A stretch of DNA of 64,000 nt. It comes from an uncultured Flavobacteriales bacterium. Lineage in GTDB: Bacteria; Bacteroidota; Bacteroidia; Flavobacteriales_E; Vicingaceae. The notes under the pieces are model-generated. The model saw only the letters and a list, made by a program, of their open reading frames with translations, was not told where the DNA came from and made no database searches. Below, in pieces: positions 23,954 to 32,018 of the stretch; position 1 is the first letter of the stretch, and every line of letters starts with the position of its first letter. The stretch covers positions 1-64,000 of the forward strand of contig CALCHN010000047.1 in the NCBI GenBank assembly GCA_937901255.1. The letters run 5' to 3'. Position numbers and translations under genes: made by a program.

Positions 23954-26674
23954 ATGAAAAAACAAGTCATCTTTTATCTACTTTCTGTAATTATTTCCTT
24001 GCAAGCATATGCTCAAAATCAAAATTTTCCTGCTATAGACAGTAAGTCTTATGAAAAAATGAAACAAGAAGGTACACTGCCTATAAATGCAGTTTTTAAT
24101 CAGGCAGGCTCTTTTGCTCCATCTTTAGAAGATATCAAAAATGCTTTCTCTAAAAAGAAAGGAGGAGATAAAGACGGCCCTGAAACTACTTGTGGATGTT
24201 ATGTAGCACCAGATAATACCTATACATTGGCAATGGGACCAAATGACGATGGAAGTACTGCTTTATTAAGTATCCCTTTTAATTTTTGTCTGTATGGAAC
24301 AAACTACACCAATTTATACATTAATAATAATGGAAATATTTCATTTGGAACTTCTTATGGTACTTTTTCATCATCTCCATTTCCCTCATCTAGTTATGTA
24401 ATGGTTGCTCCTTTTTGGGGTGATGTTGATACTCGAGGAGCTGGAACTGTAAAATACAAAATTACACCAACAGCCATGTACATCAATTGGGATAATGTTG
24501 GTTATTATAATTTAGCAACAGATAAAGTAAACACCTTTCAATTGATTATTACCGATGGAACCGACCCAGTTTTACCAAACGGAAACAATATAGCATTTTG
24601 CTATGGAGATATGCAATGGACCACTGGATCAGCATCTGGAGGGGTTGGAGGTTTTGGTGGTACACCAGCAACTGTAGGAGCTAACAAAGGAGATGGTGTT
24701 AATTTTATCCAATTAGGTCGTTTTGACCAAGCTGGTGCTGCTTATGATGGTCCTTTTGGTGCAAATGATGGGGTAAGCTGGTTAGATAATCAATCCTTTT
24801 ATTTCAATGTTTGTGGAACTACTAACACTCCACCTATTGCTAATTTTATTCCTAATGTTGGTGGAAGTGGATGTGATTCAATTTCTATTTGTGGTTTGAA
24901 TGACACCTTATTAATAAAAGCCATGTTTTTATCTCCTGAAAACGGACAAACTACCACTATAAACATCAATTTTAATGGGTCCCCTGGTTTTACCACTTTA
25001 AACAACACCCCTGGAAACCCAGCTACAGCTCTCATTCAAGTTATTTCTTCACCAGCAAATGCAGGAATGAATACCATAACTTTTACTGCAACAGATAATG
25101 GAACACCAGCTGGAGTAACCATAGTTAATTATAATGTTTTTGTAGATACAAATGGACTTGCTAATTTTAACCCTGTTATTAATGGAAACTTAGAATTTTG
25201 CGAAGGACAAAATTCTACCTTAACGGTAAGTCCAACAACTTATGATAGTTATTTGTGGAACACTGGTTCAACAGGAAATTCAATAGTAGCAGATTCTACT
25301 GGACAATATTGGGTAACTGCAAACTGGAATGGTTGTTCAAAATCAGTAGCTGTTGATGTAGTGGAGCATCCTGCACCAAACCCTGTAATACAAGGAGCTT
25401 TATTTACTTGTACTTCAAATCCAACTACACTTTATATAGTTGATTCTACTGGATTATATACAAGTATTGTTTGGTCAAACTCAAGTACAAACGACTCTAT
25501 TACTGTATTGAGTGGCACATATACTGTAACAGTAACGGATACCAATGGATGTGTTGCAACATCTCCTGCTGTAACAGTTGTAAATTCAACTCCAACTGTT
25601 ACTATTACAGGTGGAACTTCATATTGTGCAGGCAATACACATACTTTAACAGCAGTACCATCTATAACTTCAGGAATAAGTTACTTATGGTCAAACGGAG
25701 GCACAAATGCTTCTACAACTATTAATACTCCAGGTACCTATTATGTAACTGTAAGTTATAACAATGGTTGTTCTGCATCAGATACTATTCAGGTTACAGT
25801 TATAAATCCTGTAACAAGTACTCAAAGCCCTTCAATTTGCCAAGGTGATAACTTTACTTTACCAGGAGGACAAGTAGTAACTCAATCAGGAAATTATGTT
25901 GATACACTTGTGGCTGCTTCTGGTTGCGATAGCATTATCACAACAAACTTAACTGTTATTCCATTAGTAGATGCAACAATAACTCCCGTTGGTAATTTAT
26001 GTGAAAATGGAACTACAATTAACTTATCAGCTGCTACCAGTGGTGGAACTTGGAGCGGAAATGGTATTGTAAACTCAACTACAGGTGAGTTTAACCCAAG
26101 TTTAGCTGGAATTGGAAATCATCAAATTATTTATACTGTTGGTACAATGTGTGGAAATGCTGACACTATAAACATAACAATTAATCCAATTCCTGATTTT
26201 TCACTTGCTTCAATGGAGGATACTTGCCTTTCTGGAAGAGGAACAATTATTAGCACCATCATTTCTGGAACTCCAGCATATACTTATTCTTGGAGTAGAG
26301 GGGATAATAGCCAACATCTGACAAATGTGTTAGCAGGTAATTATTCACTTGTTGTAACAGATGGAAATGGTTGTTCTAAATCAGAACATATTGTAGTTGG
26401 TAATATTGGTGATATTTGTGCAGTAGTAATTCCAAACATTATTACTCCAAATGGTGACAACATGAATGACAATTTTGTTATTACTAACTTAGAATTTTTT
26501 CCAGATAATAAATTGGTTGTGTTTAACCGTTGGGGAAAAAAGGTTTACGAAAAAACAGGTTATCAAAATGATTGGAATGGAGATGGACATAGTGACGGAA
26601 CTTATTTCTTCATTTTAGAATTGAATGATTTTGCCAATACTATACACAAAGGAACAATCACTATTTTAAAATAA
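23954..26674 (+). CDS. T9SS type B surface protein with nidogen-like domain
   Basis: A 906-residue exported protein. Signal peptide about 1-20 (ending AYAQ). Residues about 75-280 match a nidogen-like (NIDO) domain: ALLSIPFNFCLYGTNYTNLY, NNNGNISFG, MVAPFWGDVDTRG and FQLIITDG. A cadherin-like/Ig segment follows (about 295-400), then several short Ig/SprB-like repeats with SYLWSNGG, TYYVTVSY and GTWSGNGIV motifs. The C-terminal type B sorting domain (NIITPNGDNMNDNF, then FNRWGKKVYEKTGY) targets the T9SS. It is adjacent to and transcribed with the same polarity as another such protein, with a terminator between, so it probably has its own promoter. Confidence 0.88.
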   Translation: MKKQVIFYLLSVIISLQAYAQNQNFPAIDSKSYEKMKQEGTLPINAVFNQAGSFAPSLEDIKNAFSKKKGGDKDGPETTCGCYVAPDNTYTLAMGPNDDGSTALLSIPFNFCLYGTNYTNLYINNNGNISFGTSYGTFSSSPFPSSSYVMVAPFWGDVDTRGAGTVKYKITPTAMYINWDNVGYYNLATDKVNTFQLIITDGTDPVLPNGNNIAFCYGDMQWTTGSASGGVGGFGGTPATVGANKGDGVNFIQLGRFDQAGAAYDGPFGANDGVSWLDNQSFYFNVCGTTNTPPIANFIPNVGGSGCDSISICGLNDTLLIKAMFLSPENGQTTTININFNGSPGFTTLNNTPGNPATALIQVISSPANAGMNTITFTATDNGTPAGVTIVNYNVFVDTNGLANFNPVINGNLEFCEGQNSTLTVSPTTYDSYLWNTGSTGNSIVADSTGQYWVTANWNGCSKSVAVDVVEHPAPNPVIQGALFTCTSNPTTLYIVDSTGLYTSIVWSNSSTNDSITVLSGTYTVTVTDTNGCVATSPAVTVVNSTPTVTITGGTSYCAGNTHTLTAVPSITSGISYLWSNGGTNASTTINTPGTYYVTVSYNNGCSASDTIQVTVINPVTSTQSPSICQGDNFTLPGGQVVTQSGNYVDTLVAASGCDSIITTNLTVIPLVDATITPVGNLCENGTTINLSAATSGGTWSGNGIVNSTTGEFNPSLAGIGNHQIIYTVGTMCGNADTINITINPIPDFSLASMEDTCLSGRGTIISTIISGTPAYTYSWSRGDNSQHLTNVLAGNYSLVVTDGNGCSKSEHIVVGNIGDICAVVIPNIITPNGDNMNDNFVITNLEFFPDNKLVVFNRWGKKVYEKTGYQNDWNGDGHSDGTYFFILELNDFANTIHKGTITILK
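26497..26669 (+). repeat. Near-identical sorting-domain DNA, copy 2
   Basis: Partner of 23646-23818; see that entry. The similarity drops sharply upstream of the shared tract. Confidence 0.93.
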
Positions 26675-26693
26675 CCAAAAATGATTTTAAACT

Positions 26694-26730
26694 AAAAAGC
26701 CTGAAAAACAAATGTTTTTCAGGCTTTTTT
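26694..26730. terminator. Bidirectional terminator between the nidogen-like gene and accA
   Basis: Stem GCCTGAAAAAC / GTTTTTCAGGC (26699-26709 with 26714-26724), loop AAAT, with A-run before and T-run after. It serves two convergent genes. Confidence 0.92.
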
Positions 26731-26754
26731 ATTGTGTAAATTCTAACAAGCTTA

Positions 26755-27711
26755 TTACTCTACAACCACTCCCATACTACAAAACTTGTTGATTCTTTTC
26801 TCTACTAATTTATCTTTATCCATTTCCACTAATTTAGGTAAGTGTTTAAGAATTTCTTTTTTAACCAAATCAAAAGCTTCTTCAGGAGCAGCATGAGCAC
26901 CACCAATAGGCTCTTTAATAACACCATCTACTAATTTATTTTCTAACATATCAGTAGAAGTTAGTTTAAGTGCTGCTGCTGCTTGCTCTTTAAAATCCCA
27001 ACTTCTCCATAAAATAGAAGAACAAGATTCTGGAGAAATAACTGAATACCATGTATTTTCCATCATTAGCACCTTATCTCCTACTCCAATACCTAAAGCT
27101 CCACCAGAAGCACCCTCTCCAATAATAACTACTATAATTGGAACTTGTAATTGTGCCATTTCAAATAAGTTTCTTGCTATGGCTTCTCCTTGACCTCTTT
27201 CCTCAGCCTCCAAACCTGGAAATGCTCCAGGAGTATCAACAAAACAAATTACCGGTTTATTAAATTTTTCGGCAAGCTTCATTAGCCTTAACGCTTTTCT
27301 ATAACCTTCTGGGTTAGGCATACCAAAATTTCTGTACTGTCTCATTTTGGTATTTATACCTTTTTGTTGACCAATTAGCATAACAGATTGACCGTCTATC
27401 ATTCCAAAACCACCAACCATGGCTTTATCATCTTTTACCGTTCTATCTCCATGTAGTTCAATAAAATTACCATCAGTTATATGTTTTATATAAGCTAAGG
27501 TATAAGGTCTTTCTGGATGTCTGGAAACCTGAACTCTTTGCCATGGTGTAAGGTTAGCATATAGCTCTTTACGAGTATCTTTTATTTTTTTTTGAATTTC
27601 TTTAATAATTTTAGATGTATCTACACCTTTCTCTTCTTGAAGCTTTAAATGCTCCTCTAGTTGTTCTTCTAAAATTTGTATTGGCTCTTCAAAATCTAAA
27701 TATACTGGCAT
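26755..27711 (-). CDS. accA: Acetyl-CoA carboxylase carboxyltransferase subunit alpha
   Basis: Half of the carboxyltransferase that moves CO2 from carboxybiotin to acetyl-CoA, the first step of fatty-acid synthesis. It is 318 residues, the usual length. YLDFEEPIQILEEQLEEHL opens the protein; TPWQRVQVSRHPERPYTLAYI is the conserved segment at about 55-75; the crotonase-fold CoA site is in GGFGMIDGQSVMLIGQQKG and EGASGGALGIGVGDKVLMMENTWYSVISPE. The accD partner is not in the window, so the two subunits are encoded apart. It is followed upstream (on the minus strand) by ispE and lipA, but the 84-bp gap to ispE leaves co-transcription uncertain. Confidence 0.96.
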   Translation of the reverse strand: MPVYLDFEEPIQILEEQLEEHLKLQEEKGVDTSKIIKEIQKKIKDTRKELYANLTPWQRVQVSRHPERPYTLAYIKHITDGNFIELHGDRTVKDDKAMVGGFGMIDGQSVMLIGQQKGINTKMRQYRNFGMPNPEGYRKALRLMKLAEKFNKPVICFVDTPGAFPGLEAEERGQGEAIARNLFEMAQLQVPIIVVIIGEGASGGALGIGVGDKVLMMENTWYSVISPESCSSILWRSWDFKEQAAAALKLTSTDMLENKLVDGVIKEPIGGAHAAPEEAFDLVKKEILKHLPKLVEMDKDKLVEKRINKFCSMGVVVE

Positions 27712-27795
27712 ATTCTCTTTTTTTAATTAAAATCCAAAATTACTAATTTATATTTTTCAATAACTTGAGTAAAGTAATTTAGTTTTCATTGTAAA

Positions 27796-28560
27796 TTACT
27801 TGTTAAAAACTCCATAAACTGCTGAGCCACTACCTGTCATAGAGGCATAAATAGCTCCTTGTTTATATAAAGCTAATTTTGTTTGTTCTATTGTTTTGTA
27901 TTTTAAAAATATAGAAGCTTCAAAATCATTTTTAATACTATTTTTCCACTCCTGAATAGGCAATTGTAGTTGGTCTCTTAAATCCACCTCACTTTGTTTA
28001 ATTTTTATTCCATCATACGCTTCTTTTGTTGATACATGAATGTGTGGAAATACCACTTCAACTCTATAATCGTTTAAATTTAAATCATAATCACTAAACT
28101 CATCTCCTTTATTATAGGCATAAACAGGCTTATTCTTAATAAAAAAAGCACAATCGCTGCCTAATTTTTGGGCGTAAGTAATTAATTGCTCTTCAGAAAG
28201 GTTTAAATCAAATAAAGTGTTTAATAATTTTAAAGTAAAAGCTGCATCTGAGGAACCGCCTCCTAAACCTGCTCCTATAGGAATTACTTTATGTAAATGA
28301 ATTTTAACATTGGGAATATCAAAATCTGCTTTTAATAAGTGATAAGCTTTAACACATAAATTTTCATTACTATTTCCAGGTATTTCTATTCCTGATGAAG
28401 AAAATAAAACATTGTCATTTTCTGTATTTAGAACTATTTCTAAAATATCTTTAAGATGAAAAATAGGGTAAAATACACTTTCTATATTGTGGAAACCATC
28501 CGGTCTTTTTCCAACAACATTGAGGCCTATGTTAATTTTGGCATTAGGAAAAACTATCAT
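27796..28560 (-). CDS. ispE: 4-diphosphocytidyl-2-C-methyl-D-erythritol kinase
   Basis: GHMP kinase of the non-mevalonate (MEP) isoprenoid pathway, phosphorylating the 2-hydroxyl of CDP-methylerythritol. It is 254 residues, slightly short compared with about 280 in E. coli but typical of Bacteroidota. The substrate-binding N-terminus FPNAKINIGLNVVGKRPDGFH is at about 4-24; the ATP-binding GHMP motif PIGAGLGGGSSDAA is at about 89-102; the C-terminal motif MTGSGSAVYGVF is at about 240-251. It lies 17 bp downstream of lipA, so the two are likely co-transcribed. Confidence 0.95.
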   Translation of the reverse strand: MIVFPNAKINIGLNVVGKRPDGFHNIESVFYPIFHLKDILEIVLNTENDNVLFSSSGIEIPGNSNENLCVKAYHLLKADFDIPNVKIHLHKVIPIGAGLGGGSSDAAFTLKLLNTLFDLNLSEEQLITYAQKLGSDCAFFIKNKPVYAYNKGDEFSDYDLNLNDYRVEVVFPHIHVSTKEAYDGIKIKQSEVDLRDQLQLPIQEWKNSIKNDFEASIFLKYKTIEQTKLALYKQGAIYASMTGSGSAVYGVFNK

Positions 28561-28577
28561 GAAAAATTCTTTACTTC

Positions 28578-29453
28578 CTAAAACATATGTTTTTCGGCAT
28601 GGTAAGAAGACCTAACCAAAGGACCACTTTCTACGTATCTAAAGCCTAATTCCAGTCCTATTTCTTTATATTCAGCAAATTGAGCTGGAGTAACAAACTC
28701 TTTAACGGGTAAATGTTTAGGTGTTGGTTGTAAATATTGTCCTAAAGTTAATATATCGCAACCTGCGTTTACTAAATCTTGCATTGTTTCTATCACCTCT
28801 TCTCTGGTCTCTCCTAGGCCTAACATTACACCAGATTTTGTTCTCATTCCGCCTTCTTTTAATCTTTTTATTACTTCCAAACTTCTATCGTACTTAGCTT
28901 GGATTCTTACCTCTTTTGTTAATCTTCTTACTGTTTCTAAATTATGTGAAACAATTTCAGGTGCTACATCTATTATTCTTTGTAAATTATCCCATTTACC
29001 TTGAAAGTCTGGAATTAAGGTTTCCATGGTTGTTTGCGGACTAAATTCTCTAACTTTGTTTACTGTCTCCACCCAAATAATAGACCCTCCATCTTTCAAA
29101 TCATCTCTATCTACAGAAGTGATAACACAATGCTTTACGTTCATTAGTTTTACTGAATTAGCTACTCTTTCCGGCTCTTCAACATCTGCAGGTAATGGTC
29201 GTCCGGTTTTTACGGCACAAAAACCACAAGATCTGGTACAAATATTTCCTAAAATCATAAAGGTTGCCGTTCCGGCCCCCCAACATTCTCCCATATTAGG
29301 ACAATTTCCGCTTTCACATATCGTGTGTAGCTTATGTTCCGAAACAATTTGTCTAACCTTAGTGTATTCTTGACCAGTAGGTAATTTAACTTTTAACCAA
29401 CTTGGTTTTTTAATTTTACTAAATCCAACTGGTTTTTCTTCTTCTTTAATCAT
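28578..29453 (-). CDS. lipA: Lipoyl synthase
   Basis: Radical SAM enzyme that inserts two sulfurs into the octanoyl group on lipoate-dependent enzymes. It is 291 residues. The auxiliary cluster motif is CESGNCPNMGEC (about 45-56) and the radical SAM motif CTRSCGFC (about 72-79); the sulfur-donating serine region is at the C-terminus (ESGPLVRSSYHAEKH). All three elements needed for activity are intact. The ATG at 29453 precedes a basic lead peptide (EEEKPVGFSKIKKPSWL) that is normal for the family. It is first in a probable lipA-ispE unit; a lipB gene is not seen here. Confidence 0.96.
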   Translation of the reverse strand: MIKEEEKPVGFSKIKKPSWLKVKLPTGQEYTKVRQIVSEHKLHTICESGNCPNMGECWGAGTATFMILGNICTRSCGFCAVKTGRPLPADVEEPERVANSVKLMNVKHCVITSVDRDDLKDGGSIIWVETVNKVREFSPQTTMETLIPDFQGKWDNLQRIIDVAPEIVSHNLETVRRLTKEVRIQAKYDRSLEVIKRLKEGGMRTKSGVMLGLGETREEVIETMQDLVNAGCDILTLGQYLQPTPKHLPVKEFVTPAQFAEYKEIGLELGFRYVESGPLVRSSYHAEKHMF

Positions 29454-29485
29454 CTCTCCATTAATATTTTCAATTCTTACTACAA

Positions 29486-30241
29486 TTAATTTGTACTTTT
29501 AGAGCCAAACGAAAAGGTTACATATAAATTTATCAGCCAATTTCTATTTAATTCATTTGCCATCATTGGTAATTCCTGTAAAAACAAATCTGCTTTAGCT
29601 CCTACTTCTAATGCATTTAAATTTTCTGCTTCTCTGGCAGATTCAAAATTTAACCCTGCTTTTAAAAATATACCTGGAATAATTTTCCCACCAAACAATC
29701 CTTTCATTGCAGGACCTTTTCCAACAATGTCATTTTGAGTATGTTTTTCAGGGTCATACCTTTCAAACCTAGTATCTATGGTTTCCAATTCTTCATTGTA
29801 AAATAATACTTCCAAATATATTGGTTTTGCGTAGGCTAATGTAATTCCAGTATTATAAATCATAGCTATTGCAATACCTCTAACACTTTGTTTACTTATA
29901 AAAGTTTTATGATTACCAACACTTCCTCTAAACAAAAACATGGTATTTAATTTTCCATACACATACCCATTGGAATTATCAAACAAAGATGTGAAAGTTT
30001 TAATTTCTTTAGGATGTTTTAACCCAACTATTTCTCCTTCAAAAGTTCTTCTTGTAAAACCTGAGGTGTACATTCCGTACCTATAATTAAACCCCCAACC
30101 TGTTGTATGAATAATTAAACCATAAGCTTGCTCACTTTTATATACCGTTCTTGCTTCTTCAAAAATTGTTTCTTGGGCAACCGCTTTTGATGCACCACAA
30201 AAAAACAAAGCAAGAATAACTATGTAAGCAACATTTTTCAT
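29486..30241 (-). CDS. Secreted protein, probable outer-membrane beta-barrel, function unknown
   Basis: I do not recognise a named family. With the start at ATG 30241 the product is 251 residues and has a clean signal peptide, MKNVAYIVILALFFCGASKAVAQ. A longer frame reaches 30277 but would overlap the divergent OsmC promoter and add a second hydrophobic run, so I reject it. The mature part consists of alternating hydrophobic strands (YGLIIHTTGWGFNYRYGMY, AIAMIYNTGITLAYAKPIYLEV, WLINLYVTFSFGSKSTN) ending with aromatic residues near the C-terminus, which fits an outer-membrane barrel of about 8-10 strands. The gene lies 33 bp before lipA in the same direction. Confidence 0.78.
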   Translation of the reverse strand: MKNVAYIVILALFFCGASKAVAQETIFEEARTVYKSEQAYGLIIHTTGWGFNYRYGMYTSGFTRRTFEGEIVGLKHPKEIKTFTSLFDNSNGYVYGKLNTMFLFRGSVGNHKTFISKQSVRGIAIAMIYNTGITLAYAKPIYLEVLFYNEELETIDTRFERYDPEKHTQNDIVGKGPAMKGLFGGKIIPGIFLKAGLNFESAREAENLNALEVGAKADLFLQELPMMANELNRNWLINLYVTFSFGSKSTN

Positions 30242-30269
30242 AAGCAATAGCAAAAATAATAATAAATAA

Positions 30270-30300
30270 TTTGTCAACTTTACAAGATGTAGTTAATTTG
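30270..30300 (+). promoter_or_regulatory. Bacteroidota-type promoter of the OsmC gene
   Basis: TTTG at 30270-30273, a 19-nt spacer, then TTAATTTG at 30293-30300 (one mismatch to TAnnTTTG). Spacing and both boxes fit the published Bacteroidota consensus, and the predicted start site lies just before ATG 30319. Confidence 0.5.
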
Positions 30301-30318
30301 CAAACACATCAATTTATT

Positions 30319-30723
30319 ATGCCAACATCTAAAATTATATATAAAGGAGATTTAAGAACCGAAGCTGTTCATTTATACTCTAACAACAAAATTATTACCG
30401 ATGCTCCCCTAGACAACCAAGGGAAGGCTGAAGCTTTTTCGCCAACTGATTTAGTTGCTACAGCTCTTGTTAGTTGTATGTTTACCATTATAGGAATTAA
30501 AGCCAGAGATGGCGGATTTTCTATTGAAAATGCATCAGCAACTGCTACAAAAATAATGGCTGAAAAACCTAGAAAAATACAAGAAGTTATTATCGAGTTT
30601 GATTTTACTAATCACCATTACTCTGATAAAGAAAAGAAATTGATTGAAAACTCAGCAAAAACTTGTCCTGTGGCACTAAGTTTAGCTAAAGACATAAAAC
30701 AAACTTTAATCTTTAATTTCTAA
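30319..30723 (+). CDS. OsmC/Ohr-family peroxiredoxin-like protein
   Basis: A 134-residue OsmC-fold protein, thiol-dependent peroxide detoxification family. The two conserved cysteines are in ALVSCMFTI (about residue 51) and KTCPVALSL (about 116). The family start KIIYKGDLRTEAVHLYSN and the loop AFSPTDLVATAL are also seen. The start is placed at ATG 30319, because a further upstream TTG (30271) would lie in the promoter. It converges with ytxJ, sharing 18 bp at the ends; both belong to thiol or redox defence, a suggestive pairing. No substrate is evident; the sequence fits the small OsmC-like subgroup rather than Ohr. Confidence 0.9.
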   Translation: MPTSKIIYKGDLRTEAVHLYSNNKIITDAPLDNQGKAEAFSPTDLVATALVSCMFTIIGIKARDGGFSIENASATATKIMAEKPRKIQEVIIEFDFTNHHYSDKEKKLIENSAKTCPVALSLAKDIKQTLIFNF

Positions 30724-31059
30724 CACTTCTTTAACTTTACTAACAGAAATTGCTCCGTGTGAAGCATGGTTAACACACTTATTGTTTTTTATAATAAGTA
30801 GTTGTGGAGATTCGTGTTGCACATCAAAATCTGCTGCAATTTGATTAGAAATTTCTCTGTATTTAATTAAATCTAAATAATATAGCGGTACTTTATGCTC
30901 ATCAATATCCCATGTTGTTGACATTTTTAGTTTTGCCATCATGCTTACAGGACATCTAGTACTATGTTTAAACACAGCAACAGCAAAATAGCCTTCTTCA
31001 TTTGAAGAGGCTACCATTTTATTATAATCAGAAAGTGTTTCGAGTTTGAGCCAGTTCAT
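30706..31059 (-). CDS. ytxJ: Bacillithiol-system redox-active protein YtxJ
   Basis: A 117-residue thioredoxin-fold monothiol protein. The active site is FKHSTRCPVS at about residues 31-40 with a single cysteine, matching the YtxJ (DUF2847) group proposed to act as a bacilliredoxin-like reductant of bacillithiol mixed disulfides. The cis-Pro region is QHESPQLLIIKN at about 80-91. Presence of this protein implies that the organism makes bacillithiol, as several Flavobacteriia do. The last 18 bp overlap the end of the convergent OsmC gene. A tiny lipoprotein gene lies 20 bp upstream in the same direction. Confidence 0.88.
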   Translation of the reverse strand: MNWLKLETLSDYNKMVASSNEEGYFAVAVFKHSTRCPVSMMAKLKMSTTWDIDEHKVPLYYLDLIKYREISNQIAADFDVQHESPQLLIIKNNKCVNHASHGAISVSKVKEVLEIKD

Positions 31060-31078
31060 AGTAGGGACTAAACAAATA

Positions 31079-31207
31079 TTAAGCTGCTACTTTTGTAGTC
31101 TTAACATCTGTTTTTCCATAAGCAGGACAAGTACCATGACTTTTACAAGAAGAATAAAGTAATGCTAATAGAAATAAAGAAGCTAGAGTTAATGCGATTT
31201 TTTTCAT
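31079..31207 (-). CDS. Small (42-residue) lipoprotein with KSHGTCPAYG motif
   Basis: A short gene not detected by length-based calling. On the minus strand ATG at 31207 leads to MKKIALTLASLFLLALLYSSCKS, a lipoprotein signal with the lipid-accepting Cys at about residue 21. Immediately after it comes KSHGTCPAYGKTDVKTTKVAA and a stop. The leader is A-rich and a weak promoter region lies between it and ung. The KSH-TCPAY string recurs at the C-terminus of the PorP/SprF protein at 6888-7832. Very short Bacteroidota lipoproteins with CPAYG/CPTYS endings occur widely but have no assigned role. It is 20 bp upstream of ytxJ. Confidence 0.8.
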   Translation of the reverse strand: MKKIALTLASLFLLALLYSSCKSHGTCPAYGKTDVKTTKVAA

Positions 31208-31325
31208 GCGAGTTTTCTTAATTTTGAGTTACAAACATAATAAAAATATTTTTACAAAGTTTTCTTTTTTATTAACAATTTTTCAATTTGAAAATGTTTA
31301 AAACCTCTATAAACCAGAAAAATCA

Positions 31326-31991
31326 ATGATCAACATCCTATTAAGCGACTCGTGGAAAAAATTATTATCAAGTGAAATTAACGCTCCATATTTTACTGAT
31401 TTACTGCAATTTTTAGCTGAAGACAAGAAAAACTATCGTATTTTTCCTCCTGAAAAAGAAATATTTAACGCTTTTAACCTTACATCTCTAGAAAAAATAA
31501 AAGTAGTCATTATTGGTCAAGATCCTTATCATGGCATTGGTCAGGCTCACGGACTTTGTTTTTCAGTAAATGATGGCGTTAAGTTCCCTCCATCATTAAA
31601 AAATATTTTTAAAGAATTGCAAAGTGATTTAAACATTCCTATATCTCTTTCTGGTAATTTAACCCATTGGGCAGAACAAGGTGTTTTTTTACTAAACAAC
31701 ACGCTTACTGTTAGAGAAAAAACACCCACTTCTCATCAAAAAAAAGGTTGGGAAGAATTTACAGATGCCGTTATAAAATTAATTTCCGAACAAAAATCGG
31801 GAGTAGTTTTTTTACTTTGGGGAAGTTTTGCTCAATCTAAAGAAAATTTAATTGATACCACTAAACACCATATTTTAAAAGCAACTCACCCCTCTCCTTT
31901 TTCTGCCCATAGAGGTTTTTTGGGATGCCAACATTTTTCTAAAACCAACAAAATTTTAATAGAACAAGGTAAAACCCCTATTAACTTTTAA
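31326..31991 (+). CDS. ung: Uracil-DNA glycosylase
   Basis: Family 1 uracil-DNA glycosylase, removing uracil from DNA at the first step of base-excision repair. It is 221 residues. The water-activating motif is GQDPYHG at about 64-70 with the catalytic Asp, the uracil pocket FSV at about 79-81, and the Leu-intercalation loop HPSPFSAHRGFLGC at about 189-202. The PPSLKNIFKEL helix is also conserved. The gene is monocistronic in layout; the BamA-like gene follows after 27 bp. Confidence 0.97.
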   Translation: MINILLSDSWKKLLSSEINAPYFTDLLQFLAEDKKNYRIFPPEKEIFNAFNLTSLEKIKVVIIGQDPYHGIGQAHGLCFSVNDGVKFPPSLKNIFKELQSDLNIPISLSGNLTHWAEQGVFLLNNTLTVREKTPTSHQKKGWEEFTDAVIKLISEQKSGVVFLLWGSFAQSKENLIDTTKHHILKATHPSPFSAHRGFLGCQHFSKTNKILIEQGKTPINF

Positions 31992-32018
31992 ATTTACACC
32001 CTCCTACAAAAGCAATAA

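Noticed and set aside
30242..30277. N-terminal extension of the outer-membrane protein gene into the OsmC region
   Set aside because: Would overlap the divergent OsmC promoter and place a second hydrophobic run before a normal signal peptide.
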